From positions 1 to 50,053 of the forward strand of contig JADCGS010000014.1 in NCBI GenBank assembly GCA_020248865.1: a DNA stretch of 50,053 nucleotides. Reading direction: 5' to 3'. Positions 1-6,954 of this stretch are shown piece by piece. The stretch's first letter is position 1. The number at the start of each line of letters is the position of its first letter. The notes under the pieces are model-generated. The model did no database searches. It worked only from the letters and a program-made list of their open reading frames with translations, and was not told the DNA's origin. A program made the position numbers and the translations under genes. The DNA is from Burkholderiales bacterium. GTDB lineage: Bacteria > Pseudomonadota > Gammaproteobacteria > Burkholderiales > Burkholderiaceae_F.

Positions 1-1
1 C

Positions 2-882
2 AAGGGCCTGCTCGAGCAGATCGTCGCACGGCTGATGAAGCTGCTGACGCGGCGAGGTTATCTGGTCGAAGAGCAGGGCATGACCTGGCTGGCGGACACG
101 GATACGGAGAATTCGTTGGCGTCACTGCAGGCGGCCTCATGGCCTTGCAGGCCGCGCCGGGCCGGAGGCCCGACTCTTCGCCAGGCACGAACAGTCCCCC
201 GGACTGTTCGTGTCCGGGCTCGGCCTATCGCGTCGCCGTGGGCCCGCGCGCCGGCCAGAAGGTGCTCAGCTTGCGCACGGTGGCGGGCCGGGACGACAAG
301 CCCAGAAAAGTGCTGTGCGCCGATGCGCACGGCTTCAGCCTGCACGCCGCGGTGCGCTGTGGGGCGGATCAGCGCAAGCCACTCGAACGGCTGTGCCGCT
401 ACATCACCCGCCCGGCGCTGGCCAACGAACGCTTGAGCCGCAATGGCAAGGGGCAAGTCGTGTTGCGACTGAAGAGCCCGTATCGCGACGGCACGACCCA
501 CATCGTGATGCAGCCGCAGGAGTTCATGCAACGCCTGGCCGCGCTGGTGCCGCGCCCGCGGCTGCACCTGATCCGCTTCCACGGGGTGCTCGCCCCGAAC
601 GCGAAGCTGCGTGCGGCGGTCATCGCGCAACCCGCGCAGAAGGGCAGCGCATCGGCGCACGAGCACACACATGGCCAAGCGGCACGGATGCGCTGGGCAC
701 GGCTGCTCGAGCGCGTGTTCGACATCGACGTGGAGCGCTGCGCGTGCGGCGGACAACTGAAGATCATCGCCGCGATCGAAGAGCCGGTGGTGATCGTGAG
801 GATCCTCACGCACCTGGGCTTGGCCGCGCGGGCGCCGCCGCGCGCACCGGCGCGGGAGCTTTGGCTCGTCCACGCGGCCTGA
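2..882 (+). pseudogene. IS91-family transposase, 3' part, frame broken
   Basis: This is the C-terminal part of an IS91-type (Y2/HUH rolling-circle) transposase; the N-terminus with the catalytic tyrosines lies outside the window. Reading frame 2 from base 2 gives the family segment containing LLTRRGYLVEEQGMTWLAD up to LQAAS near base 139. The family sequence resumes in frame 1 at AYRVAVGPRAGQK (base 223) and runs through LERLCRYITRPALANERL and a C-terminal CACGG segment to the TGA at 880-882. Between the two parts sits an 83-bp insertion that shifts the frame by two, so no full protein can be made without frameshifting. Family assignment rests on recognised motifs and is confident. Whether other copies in the genome are intact cannot be seen here. 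Confidence 0.85.
139..221. repeat. 83-bp hairpin-bearing insertion in IS91 transposase
   Basis: This segment separates two parts of the transposase that are contiguous in the family. It is flanked by CTC at 136-138 and 219-221, a possible 3-bp target duplication. It contains a perfect 12-bp inverted repeat with a CCC loop: arms 186-197 (CACGAACAGTCC) and 201-212. A smaller dyad (GGGCC-GGA-GGCCC) lies at 159-171. Small size, palindromes and no coding capacity suggest a REP- or MITE-like element. The limits are inferred from where the protein homology stops and resumes. Confidence 0.6.
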
Positions 883-1045
883 CCCGAGTGCAAAGCGACG
901 GTTCTGCGACAGAACCGACGGGCGTGTTCAGCCTGCCGTCGCGTGAGGGCGTCAAAGCGGGGCGGCTGAAGGCTGATTCGGGCCGATGCCGTGTTCGCAT
1001 CGTCACTGCGAGAGGGTGCTCCTCGCCCGTGAGCGCGCGGTTGAC

Positions 1046-1109
1046 CGCTCGGAGTACGGGGGAATACATTGCCGGCGTGCGGAAAACGTCTTTTGAAATT
1101 CCTATTCGC
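1046..1109 (+). repeat. 64-bp dispersed repeat, copy 1
   Basis: The sequence begins CGCTCGGAGTACGGGGGAAT and ends TTGAAATTCCTATTCGC. It is nearly identical to 2621-2684 and similar to 2686-2756. Inside it AAAA-CGTC-TTTT forms a small dyad. Its place about 160 bp after an IS91 transposase would fit an IS end, but the other two copies have no transposase beside them, so a stand-alone dispersed repeat is equally possible. Confidence 0.85.
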
Positions 1110-1159
1110 CTTGCGATCTCCGTGCCTGGCAGGTCCTGAGCGTTCCTGCCATCCCAAGG

Positions 1160-1177
1160 CGGGACCAGCCGGTCCCG
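1160..1177 (-). terminator. Possible terminator stem after aminotransferase
   Basis: CGGGACC (1160-1166) and GGTCCCG (1171-1177) form a 7-bp stem with loop AGCC, about 20 bp past the stop of the minus-strand aminotransferase. No T-run follows, so intrinsic termination is uncertain. Confidence 0.3.
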
Positions 1178-1199
1178 TGCCCCGCGCGTGGGCCTGGCC

Positions 1200-2414
1200 T
1201 CAGGCGGCCCCGGCCGAGCCCGCGGCCCCGCTGGCCGACGGCGCGCCACCCAGCGTGCGCTGCAATACCCCGCCGAGCAGCCGCACGCCCTCCTCGATGC
1301 GCGCGACATCCACCGTGACGAAGCTCAGCCGCAGCGTATGGGCGCGGGCCTCGGCGCTGTAGAAGGCGGCACCGGGCACGTAGGCCACGCCGGCGGCCAC
1401 GGCCTCGGGCAGCAGCGCGGTGGCGTCCAGGCCTGCGGGCAGGGTGACCCAGAAGAACATGCCGCCCCCGGGCCGGACCCAGTGGCAGCCCGCGGGCAGC
1501 CAGCGCCGCAGCGCAGCGTCCATCGCGTCGCGTTGCGCCCGGTAGCGGCTGCGTATCGTGGGCACGTGCTGGTGCAGGAAGCCCTCGCGCACGACCTCGT
1601 GCACGACGCGTTGGTTGAAGTTGGGTGTGTGCAGGTCAGCGGCCTGCTTGGCCTGCAGCAGCTTGGGGTACAGCACGGCCGGGGCGACGACGTAGCCCAG
1701 GCGCAGGCCGGGGGCGAGCACCTTCGAGAACGAGCCGAGGTAGACCGCCTGATCGCCGGCCGCCGCGGCCAGCGGCTGCGGCGGCGCCTCGTCGTACCAG
1801 AGGTCGCCATAGGGGTTGTCCTCGACCAGCGGCAGGCCGGCCGAGGCTGCGGCCTCGGCCAAGGCGAGCCGCCGCTGCAGCGGGATGCAGCGGCCGCTCG
1901 GGTTCTGGAAGTTCGGCAGCAGGTAGGCAAAGCGCGCCCGTCCCGCCGCGCGCAGCGCCTCCGGCAGCGGGCCCTCGTCGTCGCCCTCCAGCGGCAGGAA
2001 CTGCGCCTCGTAGGGCGCGAAGGCCTGCAGCGCGCCCAGGTAGGTGGGCTGCTCGACAGCGACCTCGCTGCCGGGGTCGATGAGCACCTTGCCGACCAGG
2101 TCCAGGCCCTGCTGCGAGCCGGTGGTGATGAGCACCTGGGCGGCCTGCACGCGCAGGCCCTGGCCGGCCAGTTCCTGTGCCACCCACTCGCGCAGGGGGC
2201 CGTAGCCCTCGCTCGCCGCGTACTGCAGCGCTTCGCGTGGGGCGTCGCGCAGCACCCGCGCCGTGGCCTGCGCCATCGCCTCCACCGGGAAGGTCTCGGC
2301 CGCGGGCAGGCCCCCGGCCAGCGAGATGATGCCCGGGCGCTCGGTCAGCTTGAGGATCTCGCGGACCGTCGAGGGGTTCAAGCGCTGGGCGCGCTGCGCC
2401 ATTTGCCAGGTCAC
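1200..2414 (-). CDS. PLP-dependent aminotransferase (fold type I)
   Basis: A 404-residue pyridoxal-phosphate aminotransferase of the class I/II, MocR/2-aminoadipate-aminotransferase-like group. The N-terminal STVREILKLTERPGIISLAG, the NFQNPSGR segment and the Schiff-base lysine motif SFSKVLAPGLRLGY are all visible. It is expected to transfer amino groups between an amino acid (aromatic, branched-chain or 2-aminoadipate) and 2-oxoglutarate in the cytoplasm; substrate cannot be told. The start is taken as GTG at 2414 because GAGG lies a good distance upstream; an ATG at 2402 is the alternative. Upstream on the same strand is the stump of an EamA-type transporter, perhaps once its partner. The last ~15 residues are Gly/Ala/Ser-rich and likely disordered. 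Confidence 0.9.
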   Translation of the reverse strand: MTWQMAQRAQRLNPSTVREILKLTERPGIISLAGGLPAAETFPVEAMAQATARVLRDAPREALQYAASEGYGPLREWVAQELAGQGLRVQAAQVLITTGSQQGLDLVGKVLIDPGSEVAVEQPTYLGALQAFAPYEAQFLPLEGDDEGPLPEALRAAGRARFAYLLPNFQNPSGRCIPLQRRLALAEAAASAGLPLVEDNPYGDLWYDEAPPQPLAAAAGDQAVYLGSFSKVLAPGLRLGYVVAPAVLYPKLLQAKQAADLHTPNFNQRVVHEVVREGFLHQHVPTIRSRYRAQRDAMDAALRRWLPAGCHWVRPGGGMFFWVTLPAGLDATALLPEAVAAGVAYVPGAAFYSAEARAHTLRLSFVTVDVARIEEGVRLLGGVLQRTLGGAPSASGAAGSAGAA

Positions 2415-2519
2415 GGGCGTCCTCGAAGCGGGAAGTGGTTGATGGAGGGCGGAAGCGGTCCGCCGGTGGGTGGTGGGCGGTGGGCGCAGTCCGGAGTCGA
2501 ATCGTAACGACTCACCCTC

Positions 2520-2620
2520 TCAGCGCGCCCGCGGCTGCCCAACCGGCATGCGTCGGCCGATGAACACCACCGCCAGCACGGCCAGGGCGAAGCCCACGGT
2601 CACGGGTTCCAGCGCCTCGC
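2520..2620 (-). pseudogene. EamA/DMT-type transporter, C-terminal stump
   Basis: About 33 residues remain (GEALEPVTVGFALAVLAVVF, then IGRRMPVGQ and the TGA at 2520-2522). They form one hydrophobic helix with a short basic tail, as at the end of EamA-family metabolite exporters. Immediately upstream the 64-bp repeat replaces the rest of the gene. The repeat can be read in frame to an ATG at 2705, but that product would be an artefact. Family assignment from one helix is tentative; the truncation by the repeat is clear. Confidence 0.5.
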
Positions 2621-2684
2621 CGCTCGGACTACGGGGGAATACATTGCCGGCGTGCGGAAAACGTCTTTTGAAATTCCTATTCGC
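2621..2684 (+). repeat. 64-bp dispersed repeat, copy 2
   Basis: Same length as 1046-1109 and nearly identical (GGACT for GGAGT near the start is one difference). It abuts the EamA stump on its left and copy 3 on its right, separated by one base. Confidence 0.9.
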
Positions 2685-2685
2685 C

Positions 2686-2756
2686 CGCTCGGAGTACGGG
2701 GGCATACATTGCTATTCGTCGGCGTGCGGAAAACGTCTTTTGAAATTGCTATTCGC
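2686..2756 (+). repeat. Dispersed repeat, copy 3 (variant)
   Basis: A longer variant of the same repeat in tandem with copy 2. An extra CTATTCGT-type segment lies between its two halves, so ATTGCTATTCG occurs twice (2708-2718 and 2745-2755). This suggests the unit is built from two sub-elements: CGCTCGGAGTACGGGG...CATTGC and GGCGTGCGGAAAACGTCTTT...TATTCGC. It abuts the hydrolase stump on its right. Confidence 0.85.
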
Positions 2757-2918
2757 GGGCACCCTCAGCGTGGTGCACTGGGCATCGATGTTGACCGGCA
2801 GCCCGGGCGATTTGAGCCCGCACGGCTCGAATTCCAGGCCGCCGAGCGTGCGTGCGGCCGCGGGCGCGACAGCACCGGCGGCCAGCAGCAGCGCGGCCGC
2901 GCCAAGCAAGGTTCTCAT
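2757..2918 (-). pseudogene. Secreted alpha/beta hydrolase, N-terminal stump
   Basis: From an ATG at 2918 the minus strand encodes a signal peptide (MRTLLGAAALLLAAGAVAPA, ending near AAAR) followed by LEFEPCGLKSPGLPVNIDAQ and CTTLRVP. This resembles the mature N-terminus of secreted tripeptidyl-aminopeptidase-like alpha/beta hydrolases. The frame then enters repeat copy 3 and stops at 2712. The catalytic domain is missing, so no active enzyme is possible. Identity is inferred from a short segment. Confidence 0.5.
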
Positions 2919-3012
2919 GCTCGTGTCTTCCCCACGGTCGATTGGATGCCGACCCGTCCGGGGTCGGCCATCGAAGGATGCCATTCGCGCGCCTGCATGC
3001 GCGGGTCGAAAG

Positions 3013-4212
3013 TCATGACCGCGCGACCACGTTAAACTCCTGGCTGATCGCCGCGGCGATTTCGCGCGCGAGGTCGTCGAGCGCGTCGGCCAGCGCCAGC
3101 GCAGCACCGCGGTCGCTCAGCCGCGGGAGCGCGGCACGCGCCGCGTCGCGATGGCGACGCGCGGCATCGGTATCCCCTTCGGCCAGCGCGACCGCCGCTT
3201 CGGCATGCGCGCGGATCGCGGCTTCGGCGAAGCCGCCTTTCGAGGCGTCCAGCCAGCGGCGCGTGCTGCCGCCCTCGCGGCGGCGCTGTCCGATCCATGC
3301 CGCCAGGCCGATCGCGAACGAGCCGCGCATGGCCGGGGCCATCGATGAACCCTGCTCGCCGCCTACCACCGCGGCGACGGCGCGCCAGTTTGCGTCGGCG
3401 GCCTCGAGGTCGCCCCGGTCCTCGGCGCGATTCGCCGCCAACATGGCGGCGACAGCGCGCAGGGTGGCGTCGCCTGATTCCTCACCGATCGTGCGCAACA
3501 GCGCAGGGTCCCAGTCGCGTGGACGCACGCCAGCATGGCTCTGGCCGCTCAGCGCGACGAGCGCGAGACGCTGGCGCGTTTCCTGGTCGCGGTGGGCGAG
3601 GCCGAGCAGCTGGCCGCCGTCGCTCATGTAGCCGCCGGCGCGCACCGGGATCAGGGTCGCCACGCCGATTCCCGCCGACATCGCGGCAGTGACCAGCAGC
3701 AGGCCGCCCCACCAGCCGCCGACCGCGAAGGCCGCAGGGACTGTCGCTGCGGCCAGCAGGACGCTGGCCATCGGGCCGCCCGCTACCAACAGCGCGAAGC
3801 GGGCGCGGCCGCTGGACCGCTCGCCATGCGGCGCGCATGCGGCAAGGCCGCCCCAGGTCGCGGTCACCCGGTTGCGCAGCACGCGCACGCCGTCAGCGTT
3901 GAACTCGATGTGCAGCGGACCCGCGAACAGCATCAGCGCGCGCATGCCGCCGATCCGGCCGCCGAGCAGGTGGCCGAACTCGTGCACCACCACGCAGACC
4001 CACCACACCAGCGGCAGCATCAGCACGGTCCAGAGGTCGGCCGCCAGCCGGCCTGCGAACCGCGCCGCGACATCGACGGCGAACAGCTCGGCGATGCCGA
4101 TCCCGACGGCGCCGCCCAGTGCGGCGCCCGCAAGGAAAATTGCGATCCTGCGACGCCTGGATGCGGCAGTCGCCGGCGATGGCAGAGGATCGGGGAACGG
4201 CGTCGGGTTCAT
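3013..4212 (-). CDS. M50-type (site-2-like) membrane metalloprotease
   Basis: A 399-residue membrane protein. After a basic N-terminus, helices lie at about residues 23-45 and 60-76. The second runs into the zinc motif HEFGH (H77, E78, H81). More helices follow at about 138-185, leading to LIPVRAGGYMSDGG, where D198 fits the third zinc ligand of M50 proteases. The last ~180 residues are soluble, Ala/Arg-rich and helical. The expected role is intramembrane or juxtamembrane proteolysis; the substrate is unknown. ATG at 4212 is chosen because GGAG lies seven bases upstream; an in-frame GTG at 4452 would add 80 unconvincing residues. The start overlaps the stop of the small upstream gene (ATGA), indicating translational coupling. 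Confidence 0.75.
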   Translation of the reverse strand: MNPTPFPDPLPSPATAASRRRRIAIFLAGAALGGAVGIGIAELFAVDVAARFAGRLAADLWTVLMLPLVWWVCVVVHEFGHLLGGRIGGMRALMLFAGPLHIEFNADGVRVLRNRVTATWGGLAACAPHGERSSGRARFALLVAGGPMASVLLAAATVPAAFAVGGWWGGLLLVTAAMSAGIGVATLIPVRAGGYMSDGGQLLGLAHRDQETRQRLALVALSGQSHAGVRPRDWDPALLRTIGEESGDATLRAVAAMLAANRAEDRGDLEAADANWRAVAAVVGGEQGSSMAPAMRGSFAIGLAAWIGQRRREGGSTRRWLDASKGGFAEAAIRAHAEAAVALAEGDTDAARRHRDAARAALPRLSDRGAALALADALDDLAREIAAAISQEFNVVARS

Positions 4213-4436
4213 CGATGCTCCATCGCTCGGGGAGGGGTTCGGCGCGCCGCTGCGCACGTGCGGGCCGAGCGGCGGGCGCGGCGTTCGCGCTGCCATCTCG
4301 CCGCGCCATACGTGACGTGGAACAGACCGGCCAGCGCCGCAGCGATGACGTAGGTTTCGTACCAGAGGAACTCTCCCCCAAAGCCCAGAAGGTTCCGCGC
4401 AAGATCGTTCGAAAGCTCTTGGCCCAAGAAGATCAA
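4209..4436 (-). CDS. Small hydrophobic protein upstream of M50 protease
   Basis: An unrecognised 75-residue frame with TTG start at 4436. It has a plausible membrane helix (ETYVIAAALAGLFHVTYGAA) and a strongly basic tail. Its stop overlaps the protease start as ATGA, which supports a real, coupled gene. Upstream in the same frame is ATG AAG ACG TGA (4460 down), followed by a further hydrophobic run (FVFLLIFLGQE). The original start may therefore have been the ATG at 4460, now cut by a TGA at codon 4. It may be intact from TTG, or a recent pseudogene. Confidence 0.4.
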   Translation of the reverse strand: MIFLGQELSNDLARNLLGFGGEFLWYETYVIAAALAGLFHVTYGAARWQRERRARRSARTCAAARRTPPRAMEHR

Positions 4437-4588
4437 GAGGAAGACGAATCACGTCTTCATGTCAACCGTCCTCAGTGTCCGCGTTGGGTCCGGTGGCGTC
4501 GGGTGTCGCTTGCCGTGCCCCGACGTCTTGTTCGGGCGAGGATGTCCCAACAAATACAGCGTTTCACTCATGATCCCGGGCCGTCATG

Positions 4589-4605
4589 CCTGCTTGGAAA
4601 GCAGG
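4589..4605 (-). terminator. Possible terminator stem after M48 gene
   Basis: CCTGCTT (4589-4595) and AAGCAGG (4599-4605) form a 7-bp stem with loop GGA, 22 bp past the stop of the M48 gene. There is no clear T-run on the minus strand, so this is only a candidate. Confidence 0.25.
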
Positions 4606-4626
4606 AAACCCGATCCCGCAGTGCTT

Positions 4627-5682
4627 TCATTCGGCTGACCTGGCCTCGATGCGCCTTTGGCGCTCTTTCGGCGAGGGATGGGTACTCAGGAACCCCGGGG
4701 GCTCCTTGCCCCGGTTGAGCCTCTCGAACTCCTTGAACAATCCGACGAGCGGCGCCTCGCTGAGCCCGTTGCTGTGCAGAAAGCCGACCGAAAAGTCGTC
4801 TGCCTCGCGCTCCATGTCGCGGGAGAACGACAGGCCGCTGAGCAGCACGGGGATGTTCGCAGCCAGTCCGGCCGCGTCGCCCCAGAGCACAGTGGCGCCG
4901 AGCGCCACCGCCGTGGTCTGCATGAGGCGTCGCAGCGAGTGGCGCCCGGCGACATGGCCCAGTTCGTGGCCGAGTACCGCCAGCAGGCGGTCATTGCCGA
5001 CCGCGTTGTCGCCCAGCAGTTCGACCAGGCCGTCGAGCACGACGATGGTGCCGCCCGGCAAAGCGAACGCATTGATGCCGGCCGCCCCGGACATGGAGCG
5101 GAACACCATGGAGTAGCGCACATCAGGCGCATGGCGGGCTGCTGCCGCAGCGAAGCGCTCGGCAATCTGCGCCTGGCGCTCGGCGCTCAGCCGCGAGGGC
5201 TGCAGCCGCTCGCGCTCCAGTGCGGCCATCACCTGCAGGTCGAGCCTCTCGACGTAAGGCTGCGGCACCTGGAAGGCAAGCCAGTGAACCACGCGCGGCA
5301 GCGCGTGAAGGTAGCCGAGCACGCCGGCAACCAGCAGCCCGGCCAGCATGGCGAGTACCAGAGGCCAGCGCTGCTGCCAGCGTGCCACGGGCGCGGGCTG
5401 GGCGCCAGCAGACGCAAGCACAGCCTCAGCCGCTACTGTGATGGGCACCTCCACGCTAGCGCCGCTGGCCAGGACGATCTGCCGCGGCGCGAAGCCAAAG
5501 CGCTCGAAGAGTTGATCCCGGTCCAGTTCGATCTCGGCGATCACCGCGCCCTCGGCTCCTGCGCGCACCTCAATGCGCTGGCCTGCCGGCACCAGTTGCA
5601 CGGCCGTGCCGGCCGCATTGCGGCCATCGAAGTAGGTCGCTGCCACGCCCATCGGGGTGATCGGTTCTGCGGCGCCGCTCAT
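4627..5682 (-). CDS. M48-family membrane metalloprotease
   Basis: A 351-residue zinc protease. The N-terminal ~85 residues form a beta-rich domain common to M48 proteins of this type, followed by a membrane helix at about 106-126. The peptidase domain has HELGH (H239, E240, H243) and the downstream glutamate in MEREAD (about 290-295). The active site probably faces the periplasm. Such proteins usually act in envelope protein quality control. The ATG at 5682 overlaps the stop of the DUF898 gene (ATGA), so the two are translationally coupled. It is the last gene of the minus-strand series that includes the peptide export locus, but M48–DUF898 pairs also occur alone, so a role in peptide export is not established. 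Confidence 0.88.
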   Translation of the reverse strand: MSGAAEPITPMGVAATYFDGRNAAGTAVQLVPAGQRIEVRAGAEGAVIAEIELDRDQLFERFGFAPRQIVLASGASVEVPITVAAEAVLASAGAQPAPVARWQQRWPLVLAMLAGLLVAGVLGYLHALPRVVHWLAFQVPQPYVERLDLQVMAALERERLQPSRLSAERQAQIAERFAAAAARHAPDVRYSMVFRSMSGAAGINAFALPGGTIVVLDGLVELLGDNAVGNDRLLAVLGHELGHVAGRHSLRRLMQTTAVALGATVLWGDAAGLAANIPVLLSGLSFSRDMEREADDFSVGFLHSNGLSEAPLVGLFKEFERLNRGKEPPGFLSTHPSPKERQRRIEARSAE

Positions 5683-6929
5683 AGCCCGACATCCACACCA
5701 AAGAGATCGATGGCGGCATCCCCTCGCACCGTACGCTGACTGCTCTGAACTGACGAGAACAGATCGGGAAAGGTGTGTAGATGCGCGTTCACGTGCAGGC
5801 ATTCCACCCTGTAACGCGCCAGCCGCACGCTGGCAAAGGGCCAGTAAAGGCCGAGTGTCAGCAGGGTCCACAGGGCGCACTTCAACACCAGCTTGAAGTA
5901 CGGGCCGGCGCCGATGTCGGTGTGGAACCAGAGCGGCCCGAGCGTCGTGTTGGTCCAGACGCTGCGCTGAATGCGCGCCGCGGCCAGCGGGAAGACCATG
6001 ATGTAGGCGAGGGCGCCGCCAAAGGCCGAGCCGGTGATGACGGCCGTTTGCGTGTCCATTTCCATGCCGATGGCCTGGGCGGCCGCGCTAACGGGAAGGG
6101 CCAGCAGCACCGCGACCGTGATGCTGGCGGCAATGGCGAAGACGAAGGCCACGGCCGTCAGCGCGTAAGTGGAATAGAACGCCCCCCGGCAGTTGGTGAA
6201 TGACGCCTGCAGCGTGCCGTAGCTGCTGCGGCTGTGCTGCAGGCGCTTGACGCTGTGGTGCATCCACGGGAACAGCAGCAGCGGTGCAAGGGACAGGGCA
6301 ACCACCCAGGATGTCTGCGCGAGCAGCAGGCCGGCGAGCGTCGCGCTGAACCACAACAGGGCCAGTACAAAGAGCAGCGGATACGTTCTGGGCGCCCGCG
6401 CATCGAAGCCAAAGCGCAGCCCGCGGTAGCTCGTGTTGCGCAACTTGAACTCCTGTGCGCGCAGGAACAGCCACGGCGCCACCAAGCACAGGACCGACAC
6501 CGCAATCACCGCCGCGGTGGTCGAGATGTCAAAGCTCCACGAGTAAGCCAGGAGCAGCACAACTGCAATGATCCGGCCGCGCAGGATGGCCAGCGGTGAG
6601 CCGTGGTAGTTGAAGCGGTGGCCGTGGAACTGCGTGTTCTGCCAGAAGTACTGGGTCTTGCGGACCTTGGCCCAGGCCGAGTAGATGCCCAGTGTGGCGA
6701 CCGTCAGCGCCAGATTGACGATCCAGATGCGGAAGTACTCCGCGCCCTGGCCTGTAAACACCAGCGGCTCCGAAGTCTCCTGCGCCAGCCGCGCCGTCTG
6801 CTCCTGCGCTTGCTGCTCATGCTCAGCGCGGCGTGCGGCGGCCTCCTCCGGATACAGCTCGTCACGCAGTGGCCCAGGCTCCAAGGCGTCGTAGGCAGCG
6901 CGGGACGATGACATTTCGGTTGAGTTCAT
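5679..6929 (-). CDS. DUF898 (YjgN-like) membrane protein
   Basis: A 416-residue polytopic inner-membrane protein of the YjgN/DUF898 family, whose function is unknown. After ~55 charged residues come family-typical segments: YFRIWIVNLALTVATLGIYS, WAKVRKTQYF, the TLGIYS-like repeat LLTLGLYWPFASVRLARY near the C-terminus, and about eight hydrophobic helices between. The ATG at 6929 lies 25 bp after the C39 exporter gene and the stop overlaps the M48 start, so the three genes look like one transcription unit. Confidence 0.88.
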   Translation of the reverse strand: MNSTEMSSSRAAYDALEPGPLRDELYPEEAAARRAEHEQQAQEQTARLAQETSEPLVFTGQGAEYFRIWIVNLALTVATLGIYSAWAKVRKTQYFWQNTQFHGHRFNYHGSPLAILRGRIIAVVLLLAYSWSFDISTTAAVIAVSVLCLVAPWLFLRAQEFKLRNTSYRGLRFGFDARAPRTYPLLFVLALLWFSATLAGLLLAQTSWVVALSLAPLLLFPWMHHSVKRLQHSRSSYGTLQASFTNCRGAFYSTYALTAVAFVFAIAASITVAVLLALPVSAAAQAIGMEMDTQTAVITGSAFGGALAYIMVFPLAAARIQRSVWTNTTLGPLWFHTDIGAGPYFKLVLKCALWTLLTLGLYWPFASVRLARYRVECLHVNAHLHTFPDLFSSVQSSQRTVRGDAAIDLFGVDVGL

Positions 6930-6954
6930 CTCATCTTCGGCGGCGTCTAGCGTT

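Larger units (their letters stand above)
883..1199. other. Non-coding IS91 3' flank
   Basis: No convincing gene was found in these 317 bases. Just after the transposase stop is a hairpin, arms 899-906 and 910-917 with loop CGA, as expected near an IS91-family 3' end. The first copy of the 64-bp repeat lies at 1046-1109. A short stem (1160-1177) precedes the end of the convergent aminotransferase gene. The true end of the insertion sequence could not be fixed. Confidence 0.45.

Noticed and set aside
1188..2507. Long plus-strand open frame over the aminotransferase gene
   Set aside because: It lies opposite a clear PLP aminotransferase with catalytic motifs; its product is Arg/Gly/Gln-rich and has no family features.
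2621..2756. CRISPR or integron attC array
   Set aside because: Two tandem repeats without spacers or cas or integrase genes; lacks the conserved core sites of attC.
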